In this document: positions 17,049 to 24,167 of the stretch, in pieces
How the letters are laid out: the number at the start of each line of letters is the position of its first letter
How positions within the stretch are numbered: position 1 is the stretch's first letter
Source: Eggerthellaceae bacterium
GTDB lineage: Bacteria > Actinomycetota > Coriobacteriia > Coriobacteriales > Eggerthellaceae
DNA: 32,510 nucleotides
Assembly (NCBI GenBank): GCA_900753095.1
Contig: CAADXT010000064.1
Location: 1 to 32,510, forward strand
Direction of reading: 5' to 3'
Notes under the pieces: model-generated
Told to the model about the DNA's origin: nothing
Database searches by the model: none
The model's input: the letters and a program-made list of their open reading frames with translations, nothing else
Program-made: the position numbers and the translations under genes

Positions 17049-20000
17049 TTAACTCATTACCTCGGATAATGCTTCCGCCAACCTCGCTCGCTCGATAGGT
17101 TTCGACAGATGCGCGTTCATGCCGCTTTCCAGCGAACGCTGCACATCGTCCGGGAACGCGTTGGCGCTCGCCGCGATGATGGGCACGGTGGCCGCATCGG
17201 CGCGCTTGAGCCCGCGAATGGCGTGGGCCGCGTCAAGGCCGTTCATCACGGGCATCATAACGTCCATCAAGATAGCGTCGTAGTAGCCCTCAGAAGAGCT
17301 TCCAAACGCCTCAACAGCCTGCTTGCCGTCAACCACACCGTCGACCGTGCAGCCCAAATCCTCAAGCATGCAGGTGATGATTTCCATGTTCAGCGCATTG
17401 TCCTCGGCAACCAGCACATGCATGCCGGCAAGATCAGCGGAAGCCGCCACCTCATCGTTGCTTTCGACATAGGCCTTGTCGATTTCAAGCGGCACGGTAA
17501 AGCTGAAGGTGCTGCCGCGGCCCAGATCGCTTTCCACCTGGATCTGCCCGCCCATCATGTGAACCAAGCGGTTGCAGATGGCAAGCCCCAAGCCCGTGCC
17601 CTGCTGGCGTGCGCTGGTGGTATCGACCTGCTCGAACTTGCGGAAAATGCGCGAAAGGTCCTTCTCGCTGATGCCGATGCCCTGGTCTGCTACGGCAAAG
17701 TGCAAGCTTGCGAAATCTTCGCTCGAAGAATCGCCGGCCTCCTCGTGCACGGTAAGCTTGATTTCGGTTCCCTTGCCTGAGTACTTGGCGGCATTGCCCA
17801 GCAAGTTGATAAGCACCTGGTTCAAGCGCAGAGGGTCGGCGATGAAGCCCGTGTGCTGCACGTCTATTTCGGTAAGGAACGTTTGGTTGCGCTCCTCGAA
17901 GCGACCGTCCATAACAGAGTGCAAGTCTTCCACCAAGCTCTCAAGGCTGAAGCTTTCGCGCGCCAGCGTCATCTTGCCGTTCTCGATCTTCGTCATGTCC
18001 AAGATATCGTTCAAAAGCTCCAGCAGGTAGCGCGAAGACGAGCGCACCTTGTTCAGGCAGTCAACGCGGCGCTCTTCGGTTTGACCTTCCTGCAGGGCGA
18101 TCTCGGTCATGCCGATGATGCCGTTCATGGGGGTGCGGATCTCGTGGCTCATGCGCGCCAGGAAGTCGGACTTCGCCTGAGCCGACTGGTCCAAATGCTC
18201 CTGGTTGATGCGGTTCTGGATGATGGAGCCGATTTCCCACAGCGTGTTCGCATCCTCGCTGTTGCGCAGCGTGCTCTCCTTCACTCCCAGGAACAGGATC
18301 GTGCCCGCATGGCGCCCCTCGTCGTTCATGGGGAAGGCCACGCCGCTGCGCATAACCGGGCCGAAGTTGTACAGGTCGGGAGAGCTCATCATCTCCGTCA
18401 TAGGACGGAGCAGCCCTCGCTCGGCGTCTTTCTGCAGCTTGCGGTAATCGGTTTGGGAAAGCCGCGTAACCATATCGGGGTCAAGCCCAGGGATGCAGTG
18501 GCGAATGTACTGGATCTTCACCGAAAGGTAGTCGGTGCTGCACTGTGTGATGATCATGTTGGTAAGCCCGTAGGCCTCTTCCAGCCGGCACGACAGTAGG
18601 TCGAGCCCAGCGGAAATCGATAGCCTGCGGTCAAGAAGGTTCAGTGCGATGCTCGAAAGCCCCACCTGCTTCATGTAGCCCATCGACATAATCTCGCCGA
18701 AGGGACGCGGCGTGATCTCCTCATCAAGCTGCGGCTCCCATTCCGACCAGAGCACATTGCGGTGCTTTGCGTCTAGCAGGGCAACGCGCGCACGGCGCAC
18801 CAACGTTGTGGTGCTGTCGTCGAACCCGGCGGCCACCAAACCCACATTGAAATGGAGGTCGAGCACGTTCTTGCGAATCAGGCCGGCGAAGAGCTCCTGC
18901 AGCGATCCAAGCCGCTTGCCAACGAACTCCGCCGTCACATTCGGCGCCCAGATAAGGAACTCGTCAGAACCCGCGCGGATAACCAGCACCTCGTCGTGGT
19001 CCTCTTCTATCTTCTGGCGAAGCATACGCGCGAACTCGTCGAGCAGCACATCGCCGAACGTAAGGCCATAGCGCTGCACGATGCTGCCGAAGTGGGCGAT
19101 GTCGATCAGCGAGAGCATTCCTTCCGCCACGCGCTCGCGCTCTTCCTGCATGTGGGAGATGCCCGGGCCCAAGCGATAGAACGACGTTACCGGGTCGAGG
19201 TTGTGGCTCTTCTCCAGCTCGATGTCGCGCATCTTCAACTCTTGAATGTCGCGAACGTAACCCACTACGCGTCGGTGGCCCTTCTCGGTAGCAGGAACCT
19301 CGTCGCCATGGATTTCGTACCAGTGGCCCTCATCTTGCCCGTCAAATGTCAGAAGCACCTGCATATGGATCGAGGTGTCGGCGCCATCGAGCATAGCATT
19401 GATCTTGGCGCGGTCTTTCGGCTCGAAGAACCGATCAACCACCTCGCTGCGGAAATCCTGCAGCATCCACGTGCCGTTATGCGATTCACTGTTCACCACT
19501 TCGAAGGTTTGGCTGTCTTCTCGATACGTGAAGAAGGCATCGTTGGAGCCTTCCACCGCCAATCGGTAGCGTTCTTTTTCCTCGTTCAGGTGGCTTTCCA
19601 CCTCGAACTCGCTTTCGGTAAGGTCGAGGATGACCTTATGGAGCTCGTCGACCTCCTTAACCGCCGTGGGCTTAAAGGAGCGCAAGCCACCCATGCCGCT
19701 GCGCACGCTTTCCATCAAGCGGTAGATGGGGTTGCTAAGCCCGCGCACGGCGATAAGCGCCAAAACCAGTCCGATCACGCCGCACATGAGCATAGTGGTG
19801 GTGATGCTTACGTACAGCTCGTTGCCGATACCGAAAATGGAGCTTTCGGTCACGAGGCCGCACACCACCCAACTGGTGTTCTCGTAGGGCGCACGACCCG
19901 AGTACAGATTCATCGAGTCGGTTTCAGCGAACACCGACTGGCTGCCCACGCTCGCGCCGCGCACTTCGGAAAGGCCGTTGTGGCTTGTCGGGTCAAGATG

Positions 20001-20957
20001 GAACGAGGCACCGCTGCCGCCCAGGATGTCATAGAGCATGCCTACGCCGGTGATGCACGTGTAATCGCCGTTGCCATTGTCCACCGCAAGCGCATAGCCC
20101 GCATTCTGAGCGCTGTCGAGCTCCTTGACCGAGAAGTACGTTTTCAGCAGGTAGCTCGTGGATACCTCCATGCCCAGCACGCCGTATACCTCGCCCTGGT
20201 ACGCCAGCGGAACCGAATAGGAGATCATCTCATGGTTGTCGTTTCCTGAGCCTTCCAGCACATAGGGCATCGACCAGTATCCAAGGCTCGAAGTGTTGAT
20301 GTCGGCGTATTGCTTTGCGGCCAAATACGGCTTGTAGAAGAAATCGTCGGCCTCGCGGTTGCCGTTGCCGGCAAACGAGAACTGCGGCATCCATGGGCTG
20401 TCGAGCGAGATGTTGCTCTGGCGGGCAAGCGCGGTGCTGCCACGCTCCAACAGCAAGTCGGAATTGCTTTCGGCTTTGGTTGCCGGGTCGGAATCGCGCA
20501 GGAAGAACCCTTCGTAGGTTGCCGCCTGCGAGACATCGTCGGAATTCGCCAGCACCAGGAAGTCGCCCGAGGTCTGATCGCGCTTCAGATAATCGAGCAA
20601 TTCAGGGTACACCGCAGCCGTATAGGCTTGTTGCTGCTGTTTGCTCGCGAGGAACGCCTTTATGTCGATCTTGTTCTGGGAAAGGTAGGCATCAAGCGAG
20701 CCGTTCAGATACTCGCTTTCCTTGGCAATGCCGCTCCACTGGCTCACCATGGCGCTTTGCAGGGTAACCTTGCGGTTGTCAACCATGTGGGCGTCAACCT
20801 CAATGGCATTGTTTTCCAGCGTTTCCTTCACGCCGCTGGAAACAAGCGCGGAAAGGGGCAGCAGCCCTTGCACCAGGACCACCGCAAGCAAGGTAACCAG
20901 CAAGATGCGCCTCAGCGAAATCTTCCGGCCTTGCACCCTTTCCCGTATCTTCGTCAT
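17049..20957 (-). CDS. Hybrid sensor histidine kinase with Cache-like sensor, PAS, degenerate GGDEF, HisKA, HATPase and receiver
   Basis: The product has 1,302 residues. Membrane segments at about 19-40 and 384-404 flank an outside domain of about 340 residues that looks like a double Cache sensor (NHEMISYSVPLAYQGEVYGVLGMEVS). Inside come a PAS-like domain (about 465-575) and a GGDEF-like domain (about 585-735) whose motif is GSDEF (663-667), so it is probably not an active cyclase. A GAF-like stretch (about 755-920) follows, then HisKA with His938 in ARMSHEIRTP, HATPase with DQGIGI and GTGLGLAI, and a receiver (about 1180-1300) with Asp1232 in ILMDVMMP. The final Asp needs an HPt partner, which is encoded two genes downstream. 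It begins 22 bases after the solute-binding lipoprotein gene, suggesting that protein presents the ligand. The start has only a weak ribosome site. Confidence 0.92.
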   Translation of the reverse strand: MTKIRERVQGRKISLRRILLVTLLAVVLVQGLLPLSALVSSGVKETLENNAIEVDAHMVDNRKVTLQSAMVSQWSGIAKESEYLNGSLDAYLSQNKIDIKAFLASKQQQQAYTAAVYPELLDYLKRDQTSGDFLVLANSDDVSQAATYEGFFLRDSDPATKAESNSDLLLERGSTALARQSNISLDSPWMPQFSFAGNGNREADDFFYKPYLAAKQYADINTSSLGYWSMPYVLEGSGNDNHEMISYSVPLAYQGEVYGVLGMEVSTSYLLKTYFSVKELDSAQNAGYALAVDNGNGDYTCITGVGMLYDILGGSGASFHLDPTSHNGLSEVRGASVGSQSVFAETDSMNLYSGRAPYENTSWVVCGLVTESSIFGIGNELYVSITTTMLMCGVIGLVLALIAVRGLSNPIYRLMESVRSGMGGLRSFKPTAVKEVDELHKVILDLTESEFEVESHLNEEKERYRLAVEGSNDAFFTYREDSQTFEVVNSESHNGTWMLQDFRSEVVDRFFEPKDRAKINAMLDGADTSIHMQVLLTFDGQDEGHWYEIHGDEVPATEKGHRRVVGYVRDIQELKMRDIELEKSHNLDPVTSFYRLGPGISHMQEERERVAEGMLSLIDIAHFGSIVQRYGLTFGDVLLDEFARMLRQKIEEDHDEVLVIRAGSDEFLIWAPNVTAEFVGKRLGSLQELFAGLIRKNVLDLHFNVGLVAAGFDDSTTTLVRRARVALLDAKHRNVLWSEWEPQLDEEITPRPFGEIMSMGYMKQVGLSSIALNLLDRRLSISAGLDLLSCRLEEAYGLTNMIITQCSTDYLSVKIQYIRHCIPGLDPDMVTRLSQTDYRKLQKDAERGLLRPMTEMMSSPDLYNFGPVMRSGVAFPMNDEGRHAGTILFLGVKESTLRNSEDANTLWEIGSIIQNRINQEHLDQSAQAKSDFLARMSHEIRTPMNGIIGMTEIALQEGQTEERRVDCLNKVRSSSRYLLELLNDILDMTKIENGKMTLARESFSLESLVEDLHSVMDGRFEERNQTFLTEIDVQHTGFIADPLRLNQVLINLLGNAAKYSGKGTEIKLTVHEEAGDSSSEDFASLHFAVADQGIGISEKDLSRIFRKFEQVDTTSARQQGTGLGLAICNRLVHMMGGQIQVESDLGRGSTFSFTVPLEIDKAYVESNDEVAASADLAGMHVLVAEDNALNMEIITCMLEDLGCTVDGVVDGKQAVEAFGSSSEGYYDAILMDVMMPVMNGLDAAHAIRGLKRADAATVPIIAASANAFPDDVQRSLESGMNAHLSKPIERARLAEALSEVMS

Positions 20958-20979
20958 TTCCCAGCGCCTCGATTGCCCG

Positions 20980-22458
20980 CTACGAAGCGTCTGCTGCGCT
21001 CTTCAGCTTCTGGCAGAAGGAGTCGTACCATTCATCGAAGGCGGAATCGGCAAGGTAGGGCGCCAGGGCATCGTCGCGGGAAGCGCCAGCGGCAACGGCC
21101 TGCTCAACTGCTTGCTTATCGGCCTTAGCCTTGTCGGAAAGATTGTACTCAAGCACCTTGCGAGCAGCATAGGCGCCATCGAAGCTCTTCGAGGCATAGA
21201 ACGTATGCGAGTCGAAGTTCTCCAAAATAGTCTTCAGACAGTCGTAGGTTTTGGGGCTGATCTGCAGGTTGTTGTCTTTGACAACCTGGTCGAGCGCTTC
21301 CATGGTGTTAGCGTCTTTGCGCACCGGCAAGTAGCCCGACTCGCTTACGAAGCGCAGGTTGTTTTCTTTGGCAGTGAACCACTTCATGAACTGGCAGGCT
21401 GCGTACTCGTGCTCATCGTCCGTCTTCGTCACGGCCATGCCGGCGCCTTGCTGAACGCTCACGTTGTCGCCGCCTTCCATCACTGGGGCGGGCAGCACCT
21501 CGTAGTCGATGTTCCTCACAGAATCGTCCGAGATTACCTGGTTAGGAAAGTACGTTGCGGAAGAAGAAGAGCCGGTGTAGGCCAGGACATCGCCCGTTTT
21601 CACATCGTCGGAGCGGAACTTGCCCTCGCTATCGTAGTAACCGCTTACATAAGGCACGTAATAGTTTTCCCACAGGCGCTTGATTTTGTCTTTATCGGCA
21701 TTGACGGTAACCTTGCCGTCTTCCACCTGGAACAAGTCGGTGCCCATCTGCTTCATGCCCACCACGAAGTAGTTGGCCATGGAGTCGCGGCCGTAGAACG
21801 CCTTGCCGTCGTTTGGGGTGTTGGGGGTTTGGGCATCGGTCCACTCGTAGTAGCGCTTGGCAACCGAGGCGATGCCCTCCTCGGTTTTCAGCTCATCGGT
21901 GCTGGCGCCCGTTGCCTGGGCAAAAGCGTCCCAGTCGGTTTTGTTGATCATCATCAGCTCGGTGGATTTCGCTGTTGGGAACAGGTACAGCGCATCATCG
22001 TTCTGAAGGTAGCCCTCCTGCACGTACGAATCCACGTATTGGTTAAGCTCTTCCTTGCTGATGTACTGGGTAAGGTCGACGAGCTTGCCTTCCTTCTGCA
22101 CGGAGTAGGCCGTATCGGCATAAGACGAGAAAACATCGGGCAGCTCGCTTGAACCCACGGCCCCTGACGCGGAATCGGAAACGGCCTTTTCCAAGTCGGA
22201 AACGGAGCCACGGGAATAGCCTTCGACGTAGATGCCCTTTTCCTTGCCTTCGGTTGAGTTGAACTCGGAGATAAGGTTGTCGAACGCCGCCTGCTGGGCG
22301 CCGTTGTAATAGTGCCACACGGTAACGGTAGTCGGGTTGCTCGGGTCGAGCTTCACTTCCTTTACCTTGGAGTTCGCGCCTGCGCAACCGGTAAGCACCG
22401 CCGTTGCAAGCGCCCCAGACAAAACAAGGCCCGCAACCTTAGCAACCTTCGATCTCAT
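20980..22458 (-). CDS. Extracellular solute-binding lipoprotein (ABC family 1, sugar-type)
   Basis: The product has 492 residues. The start at 22458 has AAGGAG nine bases upstream; an in-frame ATG at 22749 would run back through a terminator and is rejected. The signal peptide ends in lipobox LTGC with Cys25. The mature protein has the family 1 binding-protein pattern: TVTVWHYYNGAQQAAFDNLISEFN at the start, ELPDVFSSYADTAY, LYLFPTAKSTELMMINKTDWDA, and a C-terminal AACQFMKWFTAKENNLRFVSESGYLPVR. Such proteins bind sugars or oligosaccharides. No permease or ATPase partner is next to it; instead a hybrid kinase follows after 22 bases, so a sensory role feeding the Cache kinase is more likely than transport. 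That is inference. An extended -10 lies about 80 bases upstream. Confidence 0.92.
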   Translation of the reverse strand: MRSKVAKVAGLVLSGALATAVLTGCAGANSKVKEVKLDPSNPTTVTVWHYYNGAQQAAFDNLISEFNSTEGKEKGIYVEGYSRGSVSDLEKAVSDSASGAVGSSELPDVFSSYADTAYSVQKEGKLVDLTQYISKEELNQYVDSYVQEGYLQNDDALYLFPTAKSTELMMINKTDWDAFAQATGASTDELKTEEGIASVAKRYYEWTDAQTPNTPNDGKAFYGRDSMANYFVVGMKQMGTDLFQVEDGKVTVNADKDKIKRLWENYYVPYVSGYYDSEGKFRSDDVKTGDVLAYTGSSSSATYFPNQVISDDSVRNIDYEVLPAPVMEGGDNVSVQQGAGMAVTKTDDEHEYAACQFMKWFTAKENNLRFVSESGYLPVRKDANTMEALDQVVKDNNLQISPKTYDCLKTILENFDSHTFYASKSFDGAYAARKVLEYNLSDKAKADKQAVEQAVAAGASRDDALAPYLADSAFDEWYDSFCQKLKSAADAS

Positions 22459-22539
22459 CTCTTTGTGCTCCTTGCCTCGTAGGGCGCTTGTTCGTTTCGA
22501 TGTTCGCGCAGCTAACTGCACGAATTCACATGCTTTTCC

Positions 22540-22548
22540 ATTATGGCA
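22540..22548 (-). promoter_or_regulatory. Extended -10 promoter of the binding-protein/kinase operon
   Basis: TGCCATAAT on the minus strand (22548-22540) is an extended -10 about 80 bases before the ATG at 22458 and downstream of three minus-strand terminator hairpins. The operon therefore has its own start, unless read-through from the rpsI side is regulated. Confidence 0.45.
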
Positions 22549-22579
22549 CGTAGCCCCTCCCCCATACGCTGTACAAGGC

Positions 22580-22607
22580 AAAAAATTCTCAGGTATGCCC
22601 TTGAGAA
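22580..22607 (-). terminator. Third intrinsic terminator before the binding-protein gene
   Basis: On the minus strand TTCTCAAGG-GCATA-CCTGAGAA forms a stem with one bulge, followed by six T. It shares bases with the T-run of the preceding terminator (22606-22631), so the two hairpins are nearly fused. Confidence 0.6.
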
Positions 22608-22631
22608 AAAAGAAGCCCCCTTTCGGGAGCC
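22606..22631 (-). terminator. Terminator attached to RNA element copy 1
   Basis: On the minus strand GGCTCCC-GAAA-GGGGGCT forms a stem (two G-T pairs) with a GAAA loop, followed by a T-rich tract with six T (22611-22606). Confidence 0.7.
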
Positions 22632-22639
22632 ATCCAAGA

Positions 22640-22736
22640 GCAACGCTTGCGTTCGAAGCGCTACCAAGGTTTGCTTTTGGGCGAGCAGATTGCCGTGAAA
22701 GATTCGGCAAACAGAACTTACGTTCATGTCCAAATC
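22640..22736 (-). ncRNA. Unrecognised structured RNA element, copy 1
   Basis: On the minus strand: stem GATTTGG/CCGAATC (22736-22730 with 22707-22701) enclosing GAAC-GTAA-GTTC (22725-22714), then a single-stranded-looking middle, then stem GTAGCGC/GCGTTGC (22664-22658 with 22646-22640). A terminator follows within ten bases. Compared with copy 2, the sequence changes in the stems turn A-T or G-C pairs into G-T pairs, so pairing is kept. Not matched to any RNA class I know. Confidence 0.65.
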
Positions 22737-22790
22737 CCCCAGCCGGCAAACGCCAGGCGCCTTCCGCGAGCCAAGTTGGGCTGAAAGCAA

Positions 22791-22836
22791 AGCACCCGCT
22801 CCGCAGCGTGCCAACGCACGTGAGGAAGCGGGTGCT
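22791..22836 (-). terminator. 10-bp perfect hairpin between the two RNA elements
   Basis: AGCACCCGCT and AGCGGGTGCT (22836-22827 and 22800-22791 on the minus strand) form a perfect stem with an inner GTGC/GCAC pair. TTTGCTTTC follows on the minus strand. It could be a second terminator or part of the element. Confidence 0.5.
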
Positions 22837-22848
22837 GAAGCTTGAAAC

Positions 22849-22877
22849 AAAAAAGGAGGCCCCATGCTGGAGCCCCC
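22849..22877 (-). terminator. Terminator attached to RNA element copy 2, after rpsI
   Basis: On the minus strand GGGGGCTCC-AGCAT-GGGGCCTCC forms a 9-bp stem with two G-T pairs, followed by six T (22854-22849). This is also the first good terminator downstream of rpsI. Confidence 0.8.
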
Positions 22878-22884
22878 TGAAAAA

Positions 22885-22981
22885 GTAGCGCTTGCGTTCG
22901 AGGCGCTACCAAGGTTTGCTTTTGGGCGAGCAGGTTGCCGTGAAAGATTTGGTAAATAGAACTTATGTTCATGTCCAAATC
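22885..22981 (-). ncRNA. Unrecognised structured RNA element, copy 2
   Basis: On the minus strand: perfect stem GATTTGG/CCAAATC (22981-22975 with 22952-22946) enclosing GAAC-ATAA-GTTC (22970-22959), then perfect stem GTAGCGC/GCGCTAC (22909-22903 with 22891-22885), then a terminator eight bases later. It is about 93% identical to copy 1 over some 90 bases, and all the differences are transitions. It starts 35 bases after the rpsI stop. Confidence 0.65.
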
Positions 22982-23015
22982 TTGGAACGGCAAGATGCCG
23001 CCCAAAACAAACCGA

Positions 23016-23408
23016 CTAGCGCTTCGAGAACTGAGGACGCTTACGAGCCTTCTTCAGGCCGTACTTCTTGCGCTCAACCATACGGGAGTCGCGCGTGAGG
23101 TAGCCAGCCTTCTTCAGCTCTGCACGGTAGTCGCCAGCCTCGAGAAGAGCGCGAGCGATGCCGTGGCGAAGAGCGCCAGCCTGGCCGGATACGCCGCCGC
23201 CATTGAAGCGAGCGATTACGTCGAAGTGACCCTGAGTGTCGGTTACGACGAACGGAGTGGTTGCATAGTCGACAAGAGCCTGACGACCGAAGAACTCAAC
23301 GCCCTCGCGACCGTTAACGGTTACCTTGCCAGTGCCGGGAACGATGCGAACGCGAGCAACAGCGTTCTTGCGACGGCCGGTGCCGTAGTACATTGCTTCG
23401 CCTGCCAT
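23016..23408 (-). CDS. rpsI: 30S ribosomal protein S9 (uS9)
   Basis: The product has 130 residues. It carries YYGTGRRKNAVARVRIVPGTGKVTVNGR at the N-terminus, GGGVSGQAGALRHGIARAL in the middle and the typical basic tail KKYGLKKARKRPQFSKR, whose last residues reach the tRNA in the ribosomal P site. Its ATG overlaps the rplM stop (TAATG), so the two are translationally coupled, the usual L13-S9 operon order. Two structured RNA elements and terminators follow on the same strand. Confidence 0.98.
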   Translation of the reverse strand: MAGEAMYYGTGRRKNAVARVRIVPGTGKVTVNGREGVEFFGRQALVDYATTPFVVTDTQGHFDVIARFNGGGVSGQAGALRHGIARALLEAGDYRAELKKAGYLTRDSRMVERKKYGLKKARKRPQFSKR

Positions 23409-23845
23409 TAGTTATCCTCCATCTTGATCTCGCGGGGCTGCTGCGCTGCATGCGGATGCTCTGCGCCAGCGTAAACCTTGAGCTTCATGCCCATTGCACG
23501 ACCGAGCGTGTTCTTGGGGAGCATGCCCTTTACTGCGTGCTCGATAACGCGCTCGGGATGCTTCTGCATGGCCTCCTGGAAGGTTTCGCACTTCAGGCCG
23601 CCGGGATAACCGCTGTGACGATAGTATTCCTTGCTGGTAGCCTTAACGCCAGAGATCTTGATCTTGTCAGCGTTGATGATTACGACGAAGTCGCCGGTGT
23701 CAACGTGAGGCGTGTAGGTGGGCTTGTGCTTACCCTTGAGAATGTGAGCGGCCTTCGAAGCGACACGACCGAGAACCTGGTCCTTTGCGTCGATGAGAAG
23801 CCATTCGCGCTCAACTTCGTTGGGCTTTGCGTAATAGGTCTTCAC
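23408..23845 (-). CDS. rplM: 50S ribosomal protein L13 (uL13)
   Basis: The product has 145 residues from a GTG start at 23845 with GGAGG six bases before it; a longer reading from 24019 has no ribosome site and an unrelated N-terminus. Family features include KTYYAKPNEVEREWLLIDAKDQVLGRVAS, GDFVVIINADKI and HPERVIEHAVKGMLPKNTLGRAMGMKLKVYAGAEHPH. It is an early-assembling 50S protein and the first gene of the rplM-rpsI operon, transcribed from a strong promoter about 200 bases upstream. Confidence 0.98.
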   Translation of the reverse strand: MKTYYAKPNEVEREWLLIDAKDQVLGRVASKAAHILKGKHKPTYTPHVDTGDFVVIINADKIKISGVKATSKEYYRHSGYPGGLKCETFQEAMQKHPERVIEHAVKGMLPKNTLGRAMGMKLKVYAGAEHPHAAQQPREIKMEDN

Positions 23846-24054
23846 AGTGTTCCTCCAATAAAGTAACAAGTGTCGTTTTTCAAAAGTTGCTGCCAACCCG
23901 AGGCGCGGGATCCTACTCCGCATCTCTTCCCACCATGCGAAACGGTGCATCCGAAAAGCTCTGGACCAGCTTAGCCGGCGCAGGGGCGTTCCCCAGGCGA
24001 AAAAGAGTTCGAATCGCAAGCATGTACGGGGCTTTTGAAAGCGAACTTTTGCAG
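23846..24054 (-). other. Long 5' leader of the rplM-rpsI operon
   Basis: About 200 bases separate the promoter from the rplM start, with no credible ORF in them. A leader of this length before a ribosomal protein operon could carry autoregulation, but I see no recognisable L13 leader motif. Confidence 0.4.
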
Positions 24055-24082
24055 TTTATACTGCGCGCGCGACCCTCGTCAA
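24055..24082 (-). promoter_or_regulatory. Promoter of the rplM-rpsI operon
   Basis: On the minus strand TTGACG (24082-24077) and TATAAA (24060-24055) are 16 bases apart, the best sigma-70-type match in the window. Confidence 0.75.
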
Positions 24083-24146
24083 TCGCCACGCAGCGACGAT
24101 TGGGGCGTTTTCAAAAATCTTCACGTTTTCTGCAGGAATTAGGCTC

Positions 24147-24166
24147 GATGGGAGTCTGTCCCCATC
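24147..24166 (-). terminator. Weak hairpin after the serine hydrolase gene
   Basis: GATGGG/CCCATC lies immediately after the stop at 24168, with an 8-base loop and no T-run. It is only a candidate. Confidence 0.3.
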
Positions 24167-24167
24167 T

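Noticed and set aside
15000..22152. Plus-strand frames of 270-476 residues opposite the kinase, c-di-GMP enzyme and binding-protein genes
   Set aside because: The opposite strand encodes complete, motif-bearing proteins; the plus-strand products are Val/Ala/His-rich shadows without domains.
22512..23005. Two minus-strand ORFs of 117 and 93 residues sharing a segment with IFHGNLLAQKQTLVA
   Set aside because: The shared segment is the duplicated RNA element. Five of six base differences change amino acids while stem pairing is kept, so RNA structure rather than protein is conserved.
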